DNA of 24,388 bases, from the NCBI GenBank assembly GCA_002396485.1, contig DGXZ01000029.1:1-24388 (forward strand), written 5' to 3'. How positions within the stretch are numbered: the first letter of the stretch is position 1; each line of letters begins with the position of its first letter. The notes beneath the pieces were generated by a model. The model made no database searches and was not told the DNA's origin. It saw nothing but the letters and a program-made list of their open reading frames with translations. This document shows positions 1 through 8,226 of the stretch, in pieces. Position numbers and translations under genes: made by a program. Origin of the DNA: Spartobacteria bacterium UBA5019. GTDB lineage: Bacteria; Verrucomicrobiota; Verrucomicrobiia; Chthoniobacterales; Terrimicrobiaceae.

Positions 1-115
1 TCCGGTCTCGGGTTTAAATGAGTTGTTTATGACAAACATCCCCTCGAAACCCAATTGTTCAAAATGTTAATCAGCTGGAGTTGTTTAACTTCTAACCGGA
101 CAGTAGTGTTCTGCA

Positions 116-147
116 ATGGGAAATTTTTTATCTATTATTTTTCCCAT
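116..147. repeat. Inverted repeat with T-rich loop
   Basis: ATGGGAAA (116-123) is the exact reverse complement of TTTCCCAT (140-147), with a 16-base AT-rich loop between them. It could be the end of an upstream transcript or an operator. It lacks the GC-rich stem of a strong intrinsic terminator. Confidence 0.35.
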
Positions 148-258
148 ACCCACAGCAGCATCAATGCCTATCGCGAGGTTTTAGGAAAGTGAGGGAACAG
201 GAAGGAACGGTTCAGACGAAGGAGAACAACGCTTGCTGTCTGTCATGGCTGACACTAC

Positions 259-264
259 TTGACA
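259..264 (+). promoter_or_regulatory. Candidate -35 box for hipBST
   Basis: TTGACA is a perfect -35 consensus 35 bases before the chosen hipB ATG at 294. The -10 region is poor: 17 bases on lies GACTCT, while an AT-rich GATATATC palindrome at 273-280 is too close to serve as a -10 box but could be a regulator site. The -35 to ATG distance nearly equals that of the vapBC operon in this window (36 bases). Confidence 0.35.
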
Positions 265-293
265 ATACGTCCGATATATCAGACTCTCATCCC

Positions 294-611
294 ATGCCAA
301 ACGACGCTTCTCTTCCGATTCCCGCCGGACACGCGCTTCGCAAGCTCGGACGCGACATTGCTGTGGCCCGGCGCAAGCGCCGGATTTCCACAGCCGATAT
401 GGCGGCCCGACTTTTTGTCAGCCGGGATACCTTGTGGCGACTGGAGCGCGGCGACCCGTCCGTTTCCGCCGGAACCTTGGCAACAGCGGTTTTTGTTCTG
501 GGGCTTCATGATCGCCTCGCCAATCTCGCCTCGCCTTCCACAGATGAACTCGCACTCAGTTTGGATGAGCAGCGGTTGCCAAAACACATCTGCCGAACCC
601 GCGCCTCATGA
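294..611 (+). CDS. hipB: HipB-like XRE-family antitoxin/regulator
   Basis: This is a 105-residue helix-turn-helix DNA-binding protein. Residues about 15-70 form a Cro/C1-type (XRE) fold: a run of basic residues (ARRKRR), then the two-helix core ending in SRDTLWRLERGDPSVSAGTL, which is typical of HipB-like proteins. In hip systems HipB represses its own operon and takes part in neutralising the kinase toxin. I chose the ATG at 294 because it puts the domain at a normal distance from the N-terminus; an in-frame ATG at 189 would add 35 residues of no recognisable character. Its stop overlaps the next start as ATGA at 608-611, so translation is probably coupled to the HipS-like gene. Confidence 0.8.
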   Translation: MPNDASLPIPAGHALRKLGRDIAVARRKRRISTADMAARLFVSRDTLWRLERGDPSVSAGTLATAVFVLGLHDRLANLASPSTDELALSLDEQRLPKHICRTRAS

Positions 612-823
612 GTATCGAGGTTCACATCGACTGGCAGGGGGGCACGCACCTTGTCGGGAATCTTTTCCCGGCAGAGCGCGGCGCGACCGTGTCATTTGAG
701 TATTCCCCGCAGTGGTTGCGTCGGCCCGGAAGTTTCGCCATTGATCCCACATCGCTCCCGTTGCGGCAGGGCATGCAGCACAGCGCGACGCTCTTCGACC
801 GGATCGATGGGGCAGACTTTTGA
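608..823 (+). CDS. HipS-like protein: N-terminal subdomain of HipA
   Basis: This 71-residue protein matches the start of HipA kinases (the 'couple_hipA' region): EVHIDWQGG, then VGNLFPAERGATVSFEYSPQWL, then a SLPLRQG segment. In three-gene HipBST systems a separate HipS of this kind acts as the antitoxin of the kinase HipT. Here, however, the piece is shorter than the roughly 100-residue HipS known from E. coli. It also ends just where HipA proteins usually carry a PDxWGR-like motif, which is missing. Its stop overlaps the kinase start in a different frame (TTGA at 820-823). It is therefore either a short genuine HipS or the front half of a hipA broken by a small deletion. Confidence 0.6.
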   Translation: MSIEVHIDWQGGTHLVGNLFPAERGATVSFEYSPQWLRRPGSFAIDPTSLPLRQGMQHSATLFDRIDGADF

Positions 824-1821
824 TCGAAAGGGCAGTCCGCAAAAAACTTCTGACTCAGAAACCGTATCGCGAAATCGAATACGTTCTGGCGCTTGACGAC
901 AATTCCCGGCTCGGTGCGCTGCGCTTCCGGGCCGGTCCGGGTGAGCCGTTCCTGGCTGCGGCAAGGGGTGTGATTCCTTCCATCGTGCGTCTTGCTGCAT
1001 TGCTGCGGGCCGCAGACGCCATTCACAGCGAAACCGAGACCGTTCAGGATCTAAATTTTCTCCTCGGAGAAGGTTCACCGCTCGGCGGGGCGCGACCGAA
1101 ATCGGCGGTGGTGCTGGAGGACGGCAGCCTAGCCATTGCCAAGTTTCCCAAGCTCGAGGACACGCGCGACATGGGCGCCGGCGAAATCCTCGCGCTTCAG
1201 CTCGCGCGCCATGCCAGAATCCAAACCGTGGATTACAAGCTGGTTTCCTTGGGCAGCCAGAGCGTGGCGGTCATCCCCCGATTCGACCGCATTCAGGGAA
1301 ATCGCATTCCTTTTCTTTCGGCGGCAAGCCTGTTGGGGCTGGCTCCGAGTGAGCCCGGGTCCTACACAATGATCGCGGACGCCATTCGGCAATTTGGAGA
1401 CGATGTGACATCCGATCTTCGGGAACTTTGGCGACGGCTGATCTTTTCGCTCCTAGCCAGCAACTCTGACGATCATCTTCGCAACCACGGATTCCTGATG
1501 CGGGAACCGGGACGCTGGAGTCTTTCTCCAGCCTATGACATCAACCCGGTGCCGGAGATGGATCGGGCGCGTATCAACAAAACACCCATCACTGAGGAAA
1601 ATGAGGAACCCGGTATCGAGGTGGCCTTGTCAGCCGCGTCCCGTTTCGGACTGAAAGCGCCGGAAGCGAAGACGATCCTGCACGAAGTTTTCACTGCCGC
1701 CTCTGTGTGGCGCAACGCAGGCAAGCAATTGCGAATCAAAGCCACCACGCTCGACGCCTACGCCAGCGCTTTCGAGAATCCCAACATGCAAGAGGCCGCC
1801 GTTCTGCTCGGAAAGAAGTAA
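820..1821 (+). CDS. HipT/HipA-like serine/threonine kinase toxin
   Basis: This 333-residue protein has the HipA kinase fold. HipA-family toxins phosphorylate aminoacyl-tRNA synthetases and so block translation. Visible landmarks are YREIEYVLALDD followed by LGALRF (about 16-36), the glycine-rich loop GSPLGGARPK (85-94), a likely ATP-binding lysine K108 in IAKFPK, the catalytic motif SDDHLRNH with D217 and N222, and AYDINP with metal-binding D240. All key kinase positions look intact. The reading frame begins with a TTG that overlaps the preceding stop. The start LIERAVRKK corresponds to the region right after PDxWGR in full-length HipA, so the two ORFs together (404 residues) equal one HipA. 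Either coupled HipS/HipT translation or a frameshifted hipA fits. The target enzyme cannot be inferred. Confidence 0.75.
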   Translation: MIERAVRKKLLTQKPYREIEYVLALDDNSRLGALRFRAGPGEPFLAAARGVIPSIVRLAALLRAADAIHSETETVQDLNFLLGEGSPLGGARPKSAVVLEDGSLAIAKFPKLEDTRDMGAGEILALQLARHARIQTVDYKLVSLGSQSVAVIPRFDRIQGNRIPFLSAASLLGLAPSEPGSYTMIADAIRQFGDDVTSDLRELWRRLIFSLLASNSDDHLRNHGFLMREPGRWSLSPAYDINPVPEMDRARINKTPITEENEEPGIEVALSAASRFGLKAPEAKTILHEVFTAASVWRNAGKQLRIKATTLDAYASAFENPNMQEAAVLLGKK

Positions 1822-1874
1822 TACTAGATCCCGCAGTTGCAAAACTGGCGTGGAGTAGCGGCAGACCAATTTTC

Positions 1875-1905
1875 AACCACGGATGACATGGATAGGCACG
1901 GATGG
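1875..1905. repeat. AACCACGGATG-type dispersed repeat
   Basis: The stretch starts AACCACGGATGACATGG and ends GGCACGGATGG, with the ACGGATG unit occurring twice. It resembles in layout the AACCACAGATTTCA arms further on. Such motifs are common between genes in several bacterial groups; calling it a dispersed repeat is inference from pattern memory, not from a search. Confidence 0.4.
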
Positions 1906-2049
1906 AGGAAAAAGGAAGGCTCAGTTGGAAACACGTTTGATCTGTAATCCTATTTGAAATTGAGAGCCGTTTTCAGACCTGTGATATTGAGGCAGTCAAG
2001 CAGCTGTGCGATATGAATGTCGTTGAACCTAAATCCGGCAGCAGGAATT

Positions 2050-2185
2050 AACCACAGATTTCATAGAGAACACAGATTAAATCAGTTGCGTATAAAATAT
2101 TGCTCCAACACAATTCACCCTCAGGGTGAGTGCCTTGAACTCTGCTATGCCTTGGTAATCTGCGCTTTCTGTGAAATCTGTGGTT
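2050..2185. repeat. Inverted-repeat element with 30-base arms
   Basis: The left arm (2050-2079) begins AACCACAGATTTCATAGAG. The reverse complement of the right arm (2156-2185) begins AACCACAGATTTCACAGAA. The two 30-base arms agree at all but about four positions. The 76-base interior has no ORF of note but contains the perfect small palindrome TCACCCT-C-AGGGTGA at 2115-2129. This looks like a small non-coding repeat element, possibly MITE- or REP-like. It has no flanking target duplication that I can recognise. Confidence 0.5.
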
Positions 2186-2215
2186 CAAATGCTTTGCCTA
2201 GGGTAAAGACATTTG
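2186..2215 (-). terminator. Possible hairpin ending the cassette operon
   Basis: CAAATGCTTT at 2186-2195 pairs with AAAGACATTTG at 2205-2215, with one bulged base and a 9-base loop. It lies 10 bases beyond the stop of cassette gene D. It lacks a clear U-run, so it could be a 3'-end stabiliser rather than a true intrinsic terminator. Confidence 0.25.
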
Positions 2216-2224
2216 GGATCGAGT

Positions 2225-2863
2225 CTATGGCCTGAAGGAACGCACCGCACCGCTGACAGGATCGACTTGGACGGTGGCGAAGTTTGGCGGCAGAGTGGAT
2301 ACGGTTGCGGCGACTGTGGCGCCATGCAGAGTAACATACCATTGTCCAGATGGAGTGAGGCTGGTTGAGCCGTCGGGGCGGAATTGGAACGCTTTGGCGG
2401 TGTAGGTAGTAGCCACACCGGGCAATGTGATTTGAGGGTCTGTGGCAGTCCAAGTTTTGTTACTCACCGTAAGCAAAGTCGAGTTGGCGGCGTCCTCGTT
2501 CATCAGCACCGTGGCTGGCAACTTGGTGACGCGCCCGATGGGCGTGGCGGCACCGGCATCATCGATGAGGCACGATTGCAGGGCGCAGAAGGTTTGGTTG
2601 GTGCCGACGTCGTCCGGATGATCGAATTTGTAGAAACGAATCTCCACGCGCTGGTTGCGAGCGACCGCTGTTTGCCTGGCCGATGTCAGCTGCTGCACCA
2701 GCATCTGCTCCGCACGGTTCATCTCATTGCCTCGCAGGATGCTGCTCATGGCAGGTATGGCCAATGACCCCAAAAGCCCGATAATGGCAATGACCACCAA
2801 TAATTCGATGAGCGAGAACGCCCGGGCGCTACGCATCTTCAAATAGGAAAAAGCTGGCATCAT
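2225..2863 (-). CDS. Verru_Chthon cassette protein D (pseudopilin-like)
   Basis: This 212-residue protein has a classic type IV prepilin N-terminus: a short basic leader, then RA-FSLIELLVVIAIIGLLGSLA with cleavage expected between A15 and F16 and the conserved Glu at mature position 5. Prepilin peptidase would cut and methylate it and it would be held in the inner membrane. The rest matches the layout of cassette protein D: NRAEQMLVQQLTSARQTAVARNQRVEIRFYKF, then a globular part ending in PVSGAVRSFRP. It follows cassette A by 10 bases. I chose the ATG at 2863 (ATG at 2860 and 2836 are alternatives) because longer starts would overlap gene A deeply. The function of the cassette is not established; assembly of a surface or secretion pseudopilus is the usual guess. 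Confidence 0.8.
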   Translation of the reverse strand: MMPAFSYLKMRSARAFSLIELLVVIAIIGLLGSLAIPAMSSILRGNEMNRAEQMLVQQLTSARQTAVARNQRVEIRFYKFDHPDDVGTNQTFCALQSCLIDDAGAATPIGRVTKLPATVLMNEDAANSTLLTVSNKTWTATDPQITLPGVATTYTAKAFQFRPDGSTSLTPSGQWYVTLHGATVAATVSTLPPNFATVQVDPVSGAVRSFRP

Positions 2864-2873
2864 ATACGTTGGA

Positions 2874-5800
2874 TCAAGGGGCAAAGCGGCGGGCCTGCAC
2901 GACTCGGAAGCGATAGTAGCTGTCGATTGTTGCCGAAGGATCGGTTGCGAAGTCAGGAATGGCGGAATTGTTCGGATCAATGAAACGCTCGATCAGCGTG
3001 GATCCACGGTATTCGCTGGCGATGACATCTCTCCCCTCGACCCATTCCGTGGGACTCGTGGAAGGACTTTTTTTCAGCACCTGTACCCGGTAATGCACGG
3101 TAAAAGAGTTGGATTTGGTCGTCAGGCGGCCAAGTAGGTTCGTGTAGGGACGCTCGCGCGCATTGTCGCCGGTGAGGGCATTGGTGGTCCAGTAAGTCGA
3201 CATGCCTGAGATAGTCTGGCCCACAGGCACCAGGTGCTGATCGCAGATCTGCGAGGGGGAGACGAAGAGTTCATTGGATGCAAACTTGTTATCCCACTGC
3301 TTCAGTGTCTCTTGGATATTGAGATCGAAACGGGAATCCGCGACGGTGGGGGCACCGGTAGTTGTATTTCGATTTTTATAGGTATTAGCGGTTGAAGTTT
3401 GAATAGCCAGGATCTTCTCCCCACGGAGGAGTGCGACCATGCCGGTCTTGCGCTCGATGTAGTTAAAGGGCGCAATGGCATAGTTCATGTTGATCTTGCC
3501 GGCCGTCGAGAACGGCTCGCTGATGGCATAGGGCTCGACGACGGGCATCCAGAAGAAATCAGTCCAGAGATGGTCGGGTGGATTAGCGGCGCCGGGATGC
3601 CCCGATTGCGGGCGGAGCAAGAGTGTAGTCCAAGTGGAGTTTGAAGTCGCTCCGGGATAATCCACATTGCCAGTCCTCATGCGCGTAGGCAGGGAGCCGA
3701 ACATGCCCGCGCTGGGCACCTGCCGGTTTGGGGAAAAGTAGGAGGGATAGGCATCATGTGCATAGGAATTGTCAATGTATGGTATACTTCTACCCCATAA
3801 CTCCATCTCTGTATAGGCAGTTCCTTCATCCGGCTTGTTAATGAAAGGGCCATCCGTTGATGTGCCCATGTTCGTATCAAAATCCCCCCATTGTTGGTAA
3901 GTGCGCGCCGAGATGTTAGCGGCGGCAGCGTTTGGCACAAAGCCCGGAAACTTCGGCCAAACCTGTGAGGCATAATTGGCACCGCTGACGAGCCTCTCGG
4001 TTGCGTTGACTGAACGATAATGCGCAGCGAAGGCATTAGAACTTAAGCTGATGTAACTCTGAATTTGAGGGAATGTGTTGGCGGTGGTAGCTGTAAGGCT
4101 TGGTGATCTACCGTAGTTAAAGGCATCGGTGGCGTTACCCGCATAGGGAGTCGCATTGTAGTAAAAAGTGGAGGGCTTGAACACACCCGATGGAACGATG
4201 TGAGCGCCCGCGATGAGCCGGGTATCACCATGATAGGGAACCAATGTGCGCAGTGTGTCGCTCCATTGCACCAAGGAACCAGGTCCTTGGGCTGGTGCTT
4301 CGCCTACATAAAATAACCGTCCTTTTTGACTGCTGGAGTTACCATATGCATCTACTGGACTCGGAACGGTAGGTTTACTTCCAAATACGCCATCTGAATT
4401 GAGTGACCACCAGTCCTCCATTGTGGTGGAAGCGCCCGTGCGTAACGTTGTACCAACGGTTTTTAAAATGGGAGTGGGGAAGTTTGTACTCGGGAAATTC
4501 AGATTGATGGTCTGGACCAAATCTGCTGTGCCCGCACCCCGAGCCCGGGTGGCCGGCCAGGTGGGGCGGCTGTAAAAGTCAACCGTCACATTGCCTCCTG
4601 TAAAAGCCATTGTAGGGTTATTAGAAATAGTGAGCGGCGCGGAAACGAGGCCGTATTTGTTCTCGTCGGTTACACCCAAGTCTTGCCCCTCGACTTTTCT
4701 GGAAGCTAAGCCTTTGCGATAGCCCCAATTTCCATCCACATGACCGATTCCGTTACCGAAGTTGCAGGCGAAGTTGAAATTGATCGTCTTGGTTCCAGAC
4801 AAGCTCATAGCCGCGCCATTGATCTGAAATGGATTAGGGAATGTGACGTCCACGGAGCCATCCATCATGTATTGTGTGTAGCCACCCATGGGCGAGAAGT
4901 TATCAAAGAAAAGCATCATCTGAATGCGCTTTTCGGTAGGTAACAAGGCTTTACCCCCAAGCATTTTATTGGCGGGATAGGTAGCAGCCCCTTGGCCAAA
5001 AATGACGTTTGGCAGAACATTATTGTCGCCAGGTCCGTTCCTTTGGTTGTCACTTTGGTCGAGATAGTATCTTACCATACAATTCGCCGTGTTATTACTG
5101 ATCATCTGAGCAAATTGCTCTGTGCTGATACTCAGGATGGCGTTTGAACTTGACGTTAAATTGCCTGTAATGTCATTGAGTGTGGCTACCTGGGTAGTGC
5201 TATTGTTACTAGTTAGAGTCAAATTTGCCGTAGTAGGGCCAGTAACCGTGCAATTAAGGCCAGTTATTTGAATGGTAGAGTTATTACTCGCCGGGACCGG
5301 GACCCATGGCAATGTCGTGGAGTTGAGTGAGAATGCGGGGTTCAAGTTCGTCAAAGTTGCCGTCGAGTTAGTACCGGCTACCGTCACGGTTACTCTTGGT
5401 TCGATAAAATTTCCGCTGGCACCATCCGCATTGCAGATGAAGAGCAATGCAGCCTCACTGATGGTGTGGAAGCGCCCGAAGCCCATGAGCGTGTTAGCAG
5501 TGGATGCGGTTCCCGAAGCCAAGCCTGCGGGAACCCGAAGCGGGGCGACCACGCCGTGGCCATTCAAGGCGAAGGAGCGACTACCAGACGGAGGTTTTCT
5601 ACCACTCGTGAACTGAGGTGCCGTGTCGGCAGCAACATCAGTACCATATGTGGCCGAGGAGAGGTTGTCGTCGTAGAGATTGGTGCTGCGAATGTAATCG
5701 AGCATTTCTACGAGAAGTTGGTCGCGATCTGTAGCGCTCGTCTTGGACTCGAGCGTGCTGCCGAAGCCAGGGATGTCTTTTTTGCTCAGCGTCTGCAGGT

Positions 5801-7193
5801 ATTTGAGGAGTTGTTGATTGCGCGTGATATTGGCCCAATCGTTGGTAGGGCTTTTAGCGTCTTGGCGTTGAAAGTAGTAGGGCTTTCCATTGATGGTCGA
5901 GCAGAAGCGGATGAGCTCGTCATAGGCGGTGGTGCGGTTTCCTGTAACTCCACTGCGCGGCAATGTAATAGGCCACATGGAGATGCGAGGGGTATTAAAA
6001 ATAGTGGTCTCTGGCGCACGGCTGCTGGCGGTGAGGAAAAAGGCGCGCTGGCGGACAGCGTTGGCGGTGATATTGGTAGATGCATTCTGTGTTGTACGAT
6101 TTACCGCTGTGCTATTTACTGTAAACATCAACTCATCCACCGAAGCGTAGAGGCGGTCGGAATCAAGAGACATTGGGGTAGAAGCGGTGACAGTAAGATT
6201 AGCAGTGGTATCAACCGATCCACCTTTAGAACCCCCTGCGACAATGCGAGGAGCCACGCTGTAGAGTGCGTCACGTTGGGCATTGGTGAGCGTGGGAGTA
6301 CTGTTGGAGCTGCTCGCAAAAAAAACCGGAGCCAGCGAAGTCATAGCGGGATGTCCCGGGTAGCGCTGAAATTCCTTCATGATGGTCTGATTGCTTCCGT
6401 ACGCCCTGTCTTGAGGCGAATTCAGGCGAGGCACATCCCAAAACGTGCCATCGCTGGCTGTATTGATATTGACCTTGGAAGTCTCGTCGTCGGTCCAGAA
6501 TGCGATACGGCCGACAATAGGGTTGGCGGCGGTGGCACTGCTCACTGTGGCAGTGGTTGCATTGCCAGTCGCGGCAGCCAAGGTGCCATCCTTGAGCATA
6601 TAAAGCCAGCGGACTGGCATGGGGGCGGCGTTGCCGCTTGGAGCCGTTGGCGCGCCAGAGATGCTGAATCCCTCCACGGTGGGGGTTGGATCGACAATCG
6701 GATAAACAACTTGCCCGCTCGTATCGGTCACCGGCGCGTTCAGATCGGTGAAATGGGCCCTGTCGGTAGCCCAAGTGGACACCACATCGGAGCTCAAGTT
6801 GCCGGTTCCAGTCTGCACCATACTCTGGGCGGAGTAGAGTTTGAAGACTTGGGCGGTGGTATTGCCGGTGGATGTATAGGTGCGGATGGCACCAGGTTGT
6901 GAAGCCCAGGCAGAAGTGGAGTTATTGGTCGCCGCCACGATTTGGCCCATCACGAGGTTCACGGCGGACTCCGCAAGCTGCTTGGCACCGACGTCGTTGG
7001 AGTAAACGGCCGAGCTGCTGGCATCGCTTGTCACACTGCTGAAAAAGGCTACGACAAGGCCAGAAAGAAGCACCAAGACTGCCAAGACGATGACCAAGGC
7101 CATGCCTCGCTGGCGCCCCTTGGAAGTGAAGGAAAGACGCTGGCGTGCGGCAAGCGTGCAAGGTTCCTGATCAGTCATTTTTTTGGGGTTCAT
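2874..7193 (-). CDS. Verru_Chthon cassette protein A (large)
   Basis: This is a 1439-residue protein. After a basic N-terminus (RLSFTSKGRQRG) comes one membrane segment, about residues 30-50 (MALVIVLAVLVLLSGLVVAFF), then an alpha-helical stretch with AKQLAESAVNLVMGQI, as in PilX/GspK-like minor pilins. The long remainder is rich in Ser, Thr, Asn and Gly and carries many NST-type triplets. It ends in a conserved-looking YYRFRVVQARRFAP. The size and position between C and D fit cassette protein A. I placed the start at the ATG at 7193, two bases after the stop of gene C; ATGs at 7211 and 7178 are possible. It is probably exported and anchored by its N-terminal helix. Its biochemical role is unknown. 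Confidence 0.8.
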   Translation of the reverse strand: MNPKKMTDQEPCTLAARQRLSFTSKGRQRGMALVIVLAVLVLLSGLVVAFFSSVTSDASSSAVYSNDVGAKQLAESAVNLVMGQIVAATNNSTSAWASQPGAIRTYTSTGNTTAQVFKLYSAQSMVQTGTGNLSSDVVSTWATDRAHFTDLNAPVTDTSGQVVYPIVDPTPTVEGFSISGAPTAPSGNAAPMPVRWLYMLKDGTLAAATGNATTATVSSATAANPIVGRIAFWTDDETSKVNINTASDGTFWDVPRLNSPQDRAYGSNQTIMKEFQRYPGHPAMTSLAPVFFASSSNSTPTLTNAQRDALYSVAPRIVAGGSKGGSVDTTANLTVTASTPMSLDSDRLYASVDELMFTVNSTAVNRTTQNASTNITANAVRQRAFFLTASSRAPETTIFNTPRISMWPITLPRSGVTGNRTTAYDELIRFCSTINGKPYYFQRQDAKSPTNDWANITRNQQLLKYLQTLSKKDIPGFGSTLESKTSATDRDQLLVEMLDYIRSTNLYDDNLSSATYGTDVAADTAPQFTSGRKPPSGSRSFALNGHGVVAPLRVPAGLASGTASTANTLMGFGRFHTISEAALLFICNADGASGNFIEPRVTVTVAGTNSTATLTNLNPAFSLNSTTLPWVPVPASNNSTIQITGLNCTVTGPTTANLTLTSNNSTTQVATLNDITGNLTSSSNAILSISTEQFAQMISNNTANCMVRYYLDQSDNQRNGPGDNNVLPNVIFGQGAATYPANKMLGGKALLPTEKRIQMMLFFDNFSPMGGYTQYMMDGSVDVTFPNPFQINGAAMSLSGTKTINFNFACNFGNGIGHVDGNWGYRKGLASRKVEGQDLGVTDENKYGLVSAPLTISNNPTMAFTGGNVTVDFYSRPTWPATRARGAGTADLVQTINLNFPSTNFPTPILKTVGTTLRTGASTTMEDWWSLNSDGVFGSKPTVPSPVDAYGNSSSQKGRLFYVGEAPAQGPGSLVQWSDTLRTLVPYHGDTRLIAGAHIVPSGVFKPSTFYYNATPYAGNATDAFNYGRSPSLTATTANTFPQIQSYISLSSNAFAAHYRSVNATERLVSGANYASQVWPKFPGFVPNAAAANISARTYQQWGDFDTNMGTSTDGPFINKPDEGTAYTEMELWGRSIPYIDNSYAHDAYPSYFSPNRQVPSAGMFGSLPTRMRTGNVDYPGATSNSTWTTLLLRPQSGHPGAANPPDHLWTDFFWMPVVEPYAISEPFSTAGKINMNYAIAPFNYIERKTGMVALLRGEKILAIQTSTANTYKNRNTTTGAPTVADSRFDLNIQETLKQWDNKFASNELFVSPSQICDQHLVPVGQTISGMSTYWTTNALTGDNARERPYTNLLGRLTTKSNSFTVHYRVQVLKKSPSTSPTEWVEGRDVIASEYRGSTLIERFIDPNNSAIPDFATDPSATIDSYYRFRVVQARRFAP

Positions 7194-7195
7194 AA

Positions 7196-8215
7196 CTAGT
7201 TGCGGCTCCATTTTGCACCTCGGATCGAGATGCTTGTCGTGAAAATTCTAAATCCTATATTTTGTGCTGTGAGAGTGTTTCGGAGCGTTTGTATATCCGT
7301 ATCGTAACTGGAAACCGTTTGGAAAAGTGAGCTGAGGCCGAGGTTGGGCGGCGTGGCCCCGGAGTCGAGACGTCGCGCGGAGGCCTCGTCGATGGCGACC
7401 ATGGTGACCTCGATGTAAGGCGGGAGTTGGTTTTCGGCGCTCGTCTGCGTATCAGCGACACCGTCGCCTGCGGTGTTATAGGTGTAATTGGTGGTGAGAG
7501 AGGGAATGTTCGGGTCGCGAGGAATAAGAATGAGGGCGATGATATTTTCGGCGAGGACGCGCGAGGAGCGATTGGCTGCTCCCAGCGGATCGGTGAACCA
7601 ACGGGTGCCCGTGTAGGTTTTACTGGCGGTACTGTTGCCAGTGTACTTGTAAAGGCTCAAGCTTTCGGAAGGCTCCATCATTTCATAGAGTCGGAAGCGG
7701 AATTTCTCCGGCACGCCGGCCGCAGTGAGCGGGGGTGGACGCCGAGTGAGGTCACTACCAAATTCGATGAAATATCCCCAGGTGTTGACCATGGTCTCCA
7801 TGCCGCCATAGGAGGAATCCTCAGTGAAGCCAAAAGGGGCTTGAAAGAAGACGGCCTGAGTGGTCGAGGAGATGGCGCCGGGAAGGATCGCCGAGGCCTG
7901 CCCACAGAGGAAGCGGAGCTCGGACTGGCGCAGGTATTTTGTGGGGGTCGGTTGTTTATCGTAGTCCCAATAGGTATTTAATGTGGCTTGGGAAAGTCGG
8001 CGGGTAATGGCTTCGAAGGCGGTGCGGGCTTCGCGGAACTGTTCGGCTTTTCCGAGCGTGGAGCGATAGGTTTTCTGGACCTGATCGGTCATCGAGAGCA
8101 TCGCCACGAGGAGGAGCGCCAGCACAGAGCAAGCGACAAGGACCTCGAGAATAGAGAAACCGGCGCGGGCGGGAAGCCGCCGGCGAGCGGAGGAGTAAGG
8201 CTGGGCGGAATTCAT
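7196..8215 (-). CDS. Verru_Chthon cassette protein C (pseudopilin-like)
   Basis: This 339-residue protein has a prepilin leader: RRRLPARAG then FSILEVLVACSVLALLLVAM, with the cut expected at G19-F20 and Glu at mature position 5. Helical residues follow (QVQKTYRSTLGKAEQFREARTAFEAITRRLSQATLNTYWDYD), matching PilW/GspJ-like minor pseudopilins and cassette protein C. A GTG at 8230 would overlap the stop of gene B as GTGA and is a credible alternative start. I give the ATG at 8215, which has a GAG six bases upstream. It lies between B and A in a tight operon. Confidence 0.8.
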   Translation of the reverse strand: MNSAQPYSSARRRLPARAGFSILEVLVACSVLALLLVAMLSMTDQVQKTYRSTLGKAEQFREARTAFEAITRRLSQATLNTYWDYDKQPTPTKYLRQSELRFLCGQASAILPGAISSTTQAVFFQAPFGFTEDSSYGGMETMVNTWGYFIEFGSDLTRRPPPLTAAGVPEKFRFRLYEMMEPSESLSLYKYTGNSTASKTYTGTRWFTDPLGAANRSSRVLAENIIALILIPRDPNIPSLTTNYTYNTAGDGVADTQTSAENQLPPYIEVTMVAIDEASARRLDSGATPPNLGLSSLFQTVSSYDTDIQTLRNTLTAQNIGFRIFTTSISIRGAKWSRN

Positions 8216-8226
8216 ATCGTGCTCAA

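Larger units (their letters stand above)
1..293. other. Non-coding leader upstream of hipB
   Basis: I see no convincing gene here. The stretch is AT-rich. It holds a 10-bp direct repeat GAGTTGTTTA at 20-29 and 78-87, and an 8-bp inverted repeat ATGGGAAA/TTTCCCAT at 116-123 and 140-147 around a T-rich loop. A -35-like TTGACA lies at 259-264. An in-frame ATG at 189 could extend hipB upstream, but the extra residues look unlike a HipB N-terminus, so the region is treated as promoter and leader. Confidence 0.5.
1822..2224. other. Intergenic region with repeat sequences
   Basis: There is no gene between the hip operon and the end of the convergent prepilin cassette. It carries an AACCACGGATG-type repeat (1875-1905), a pair of 30-base imperfect inverted arms of AACCACAGATT type (2050-2079 and 2156-2185), a small palindrome at 2115-2129 and an imperfect hairpin at 2186-2215. 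Confidence 0.6.

Noticed and set aside
5466..6902. Plus-strand 478-codon open frame opposite cassette gene A
   Set aside because: The protein has no recognisable motif and the minus strand encodes a coherent cassette protein; it is a shadow frame.
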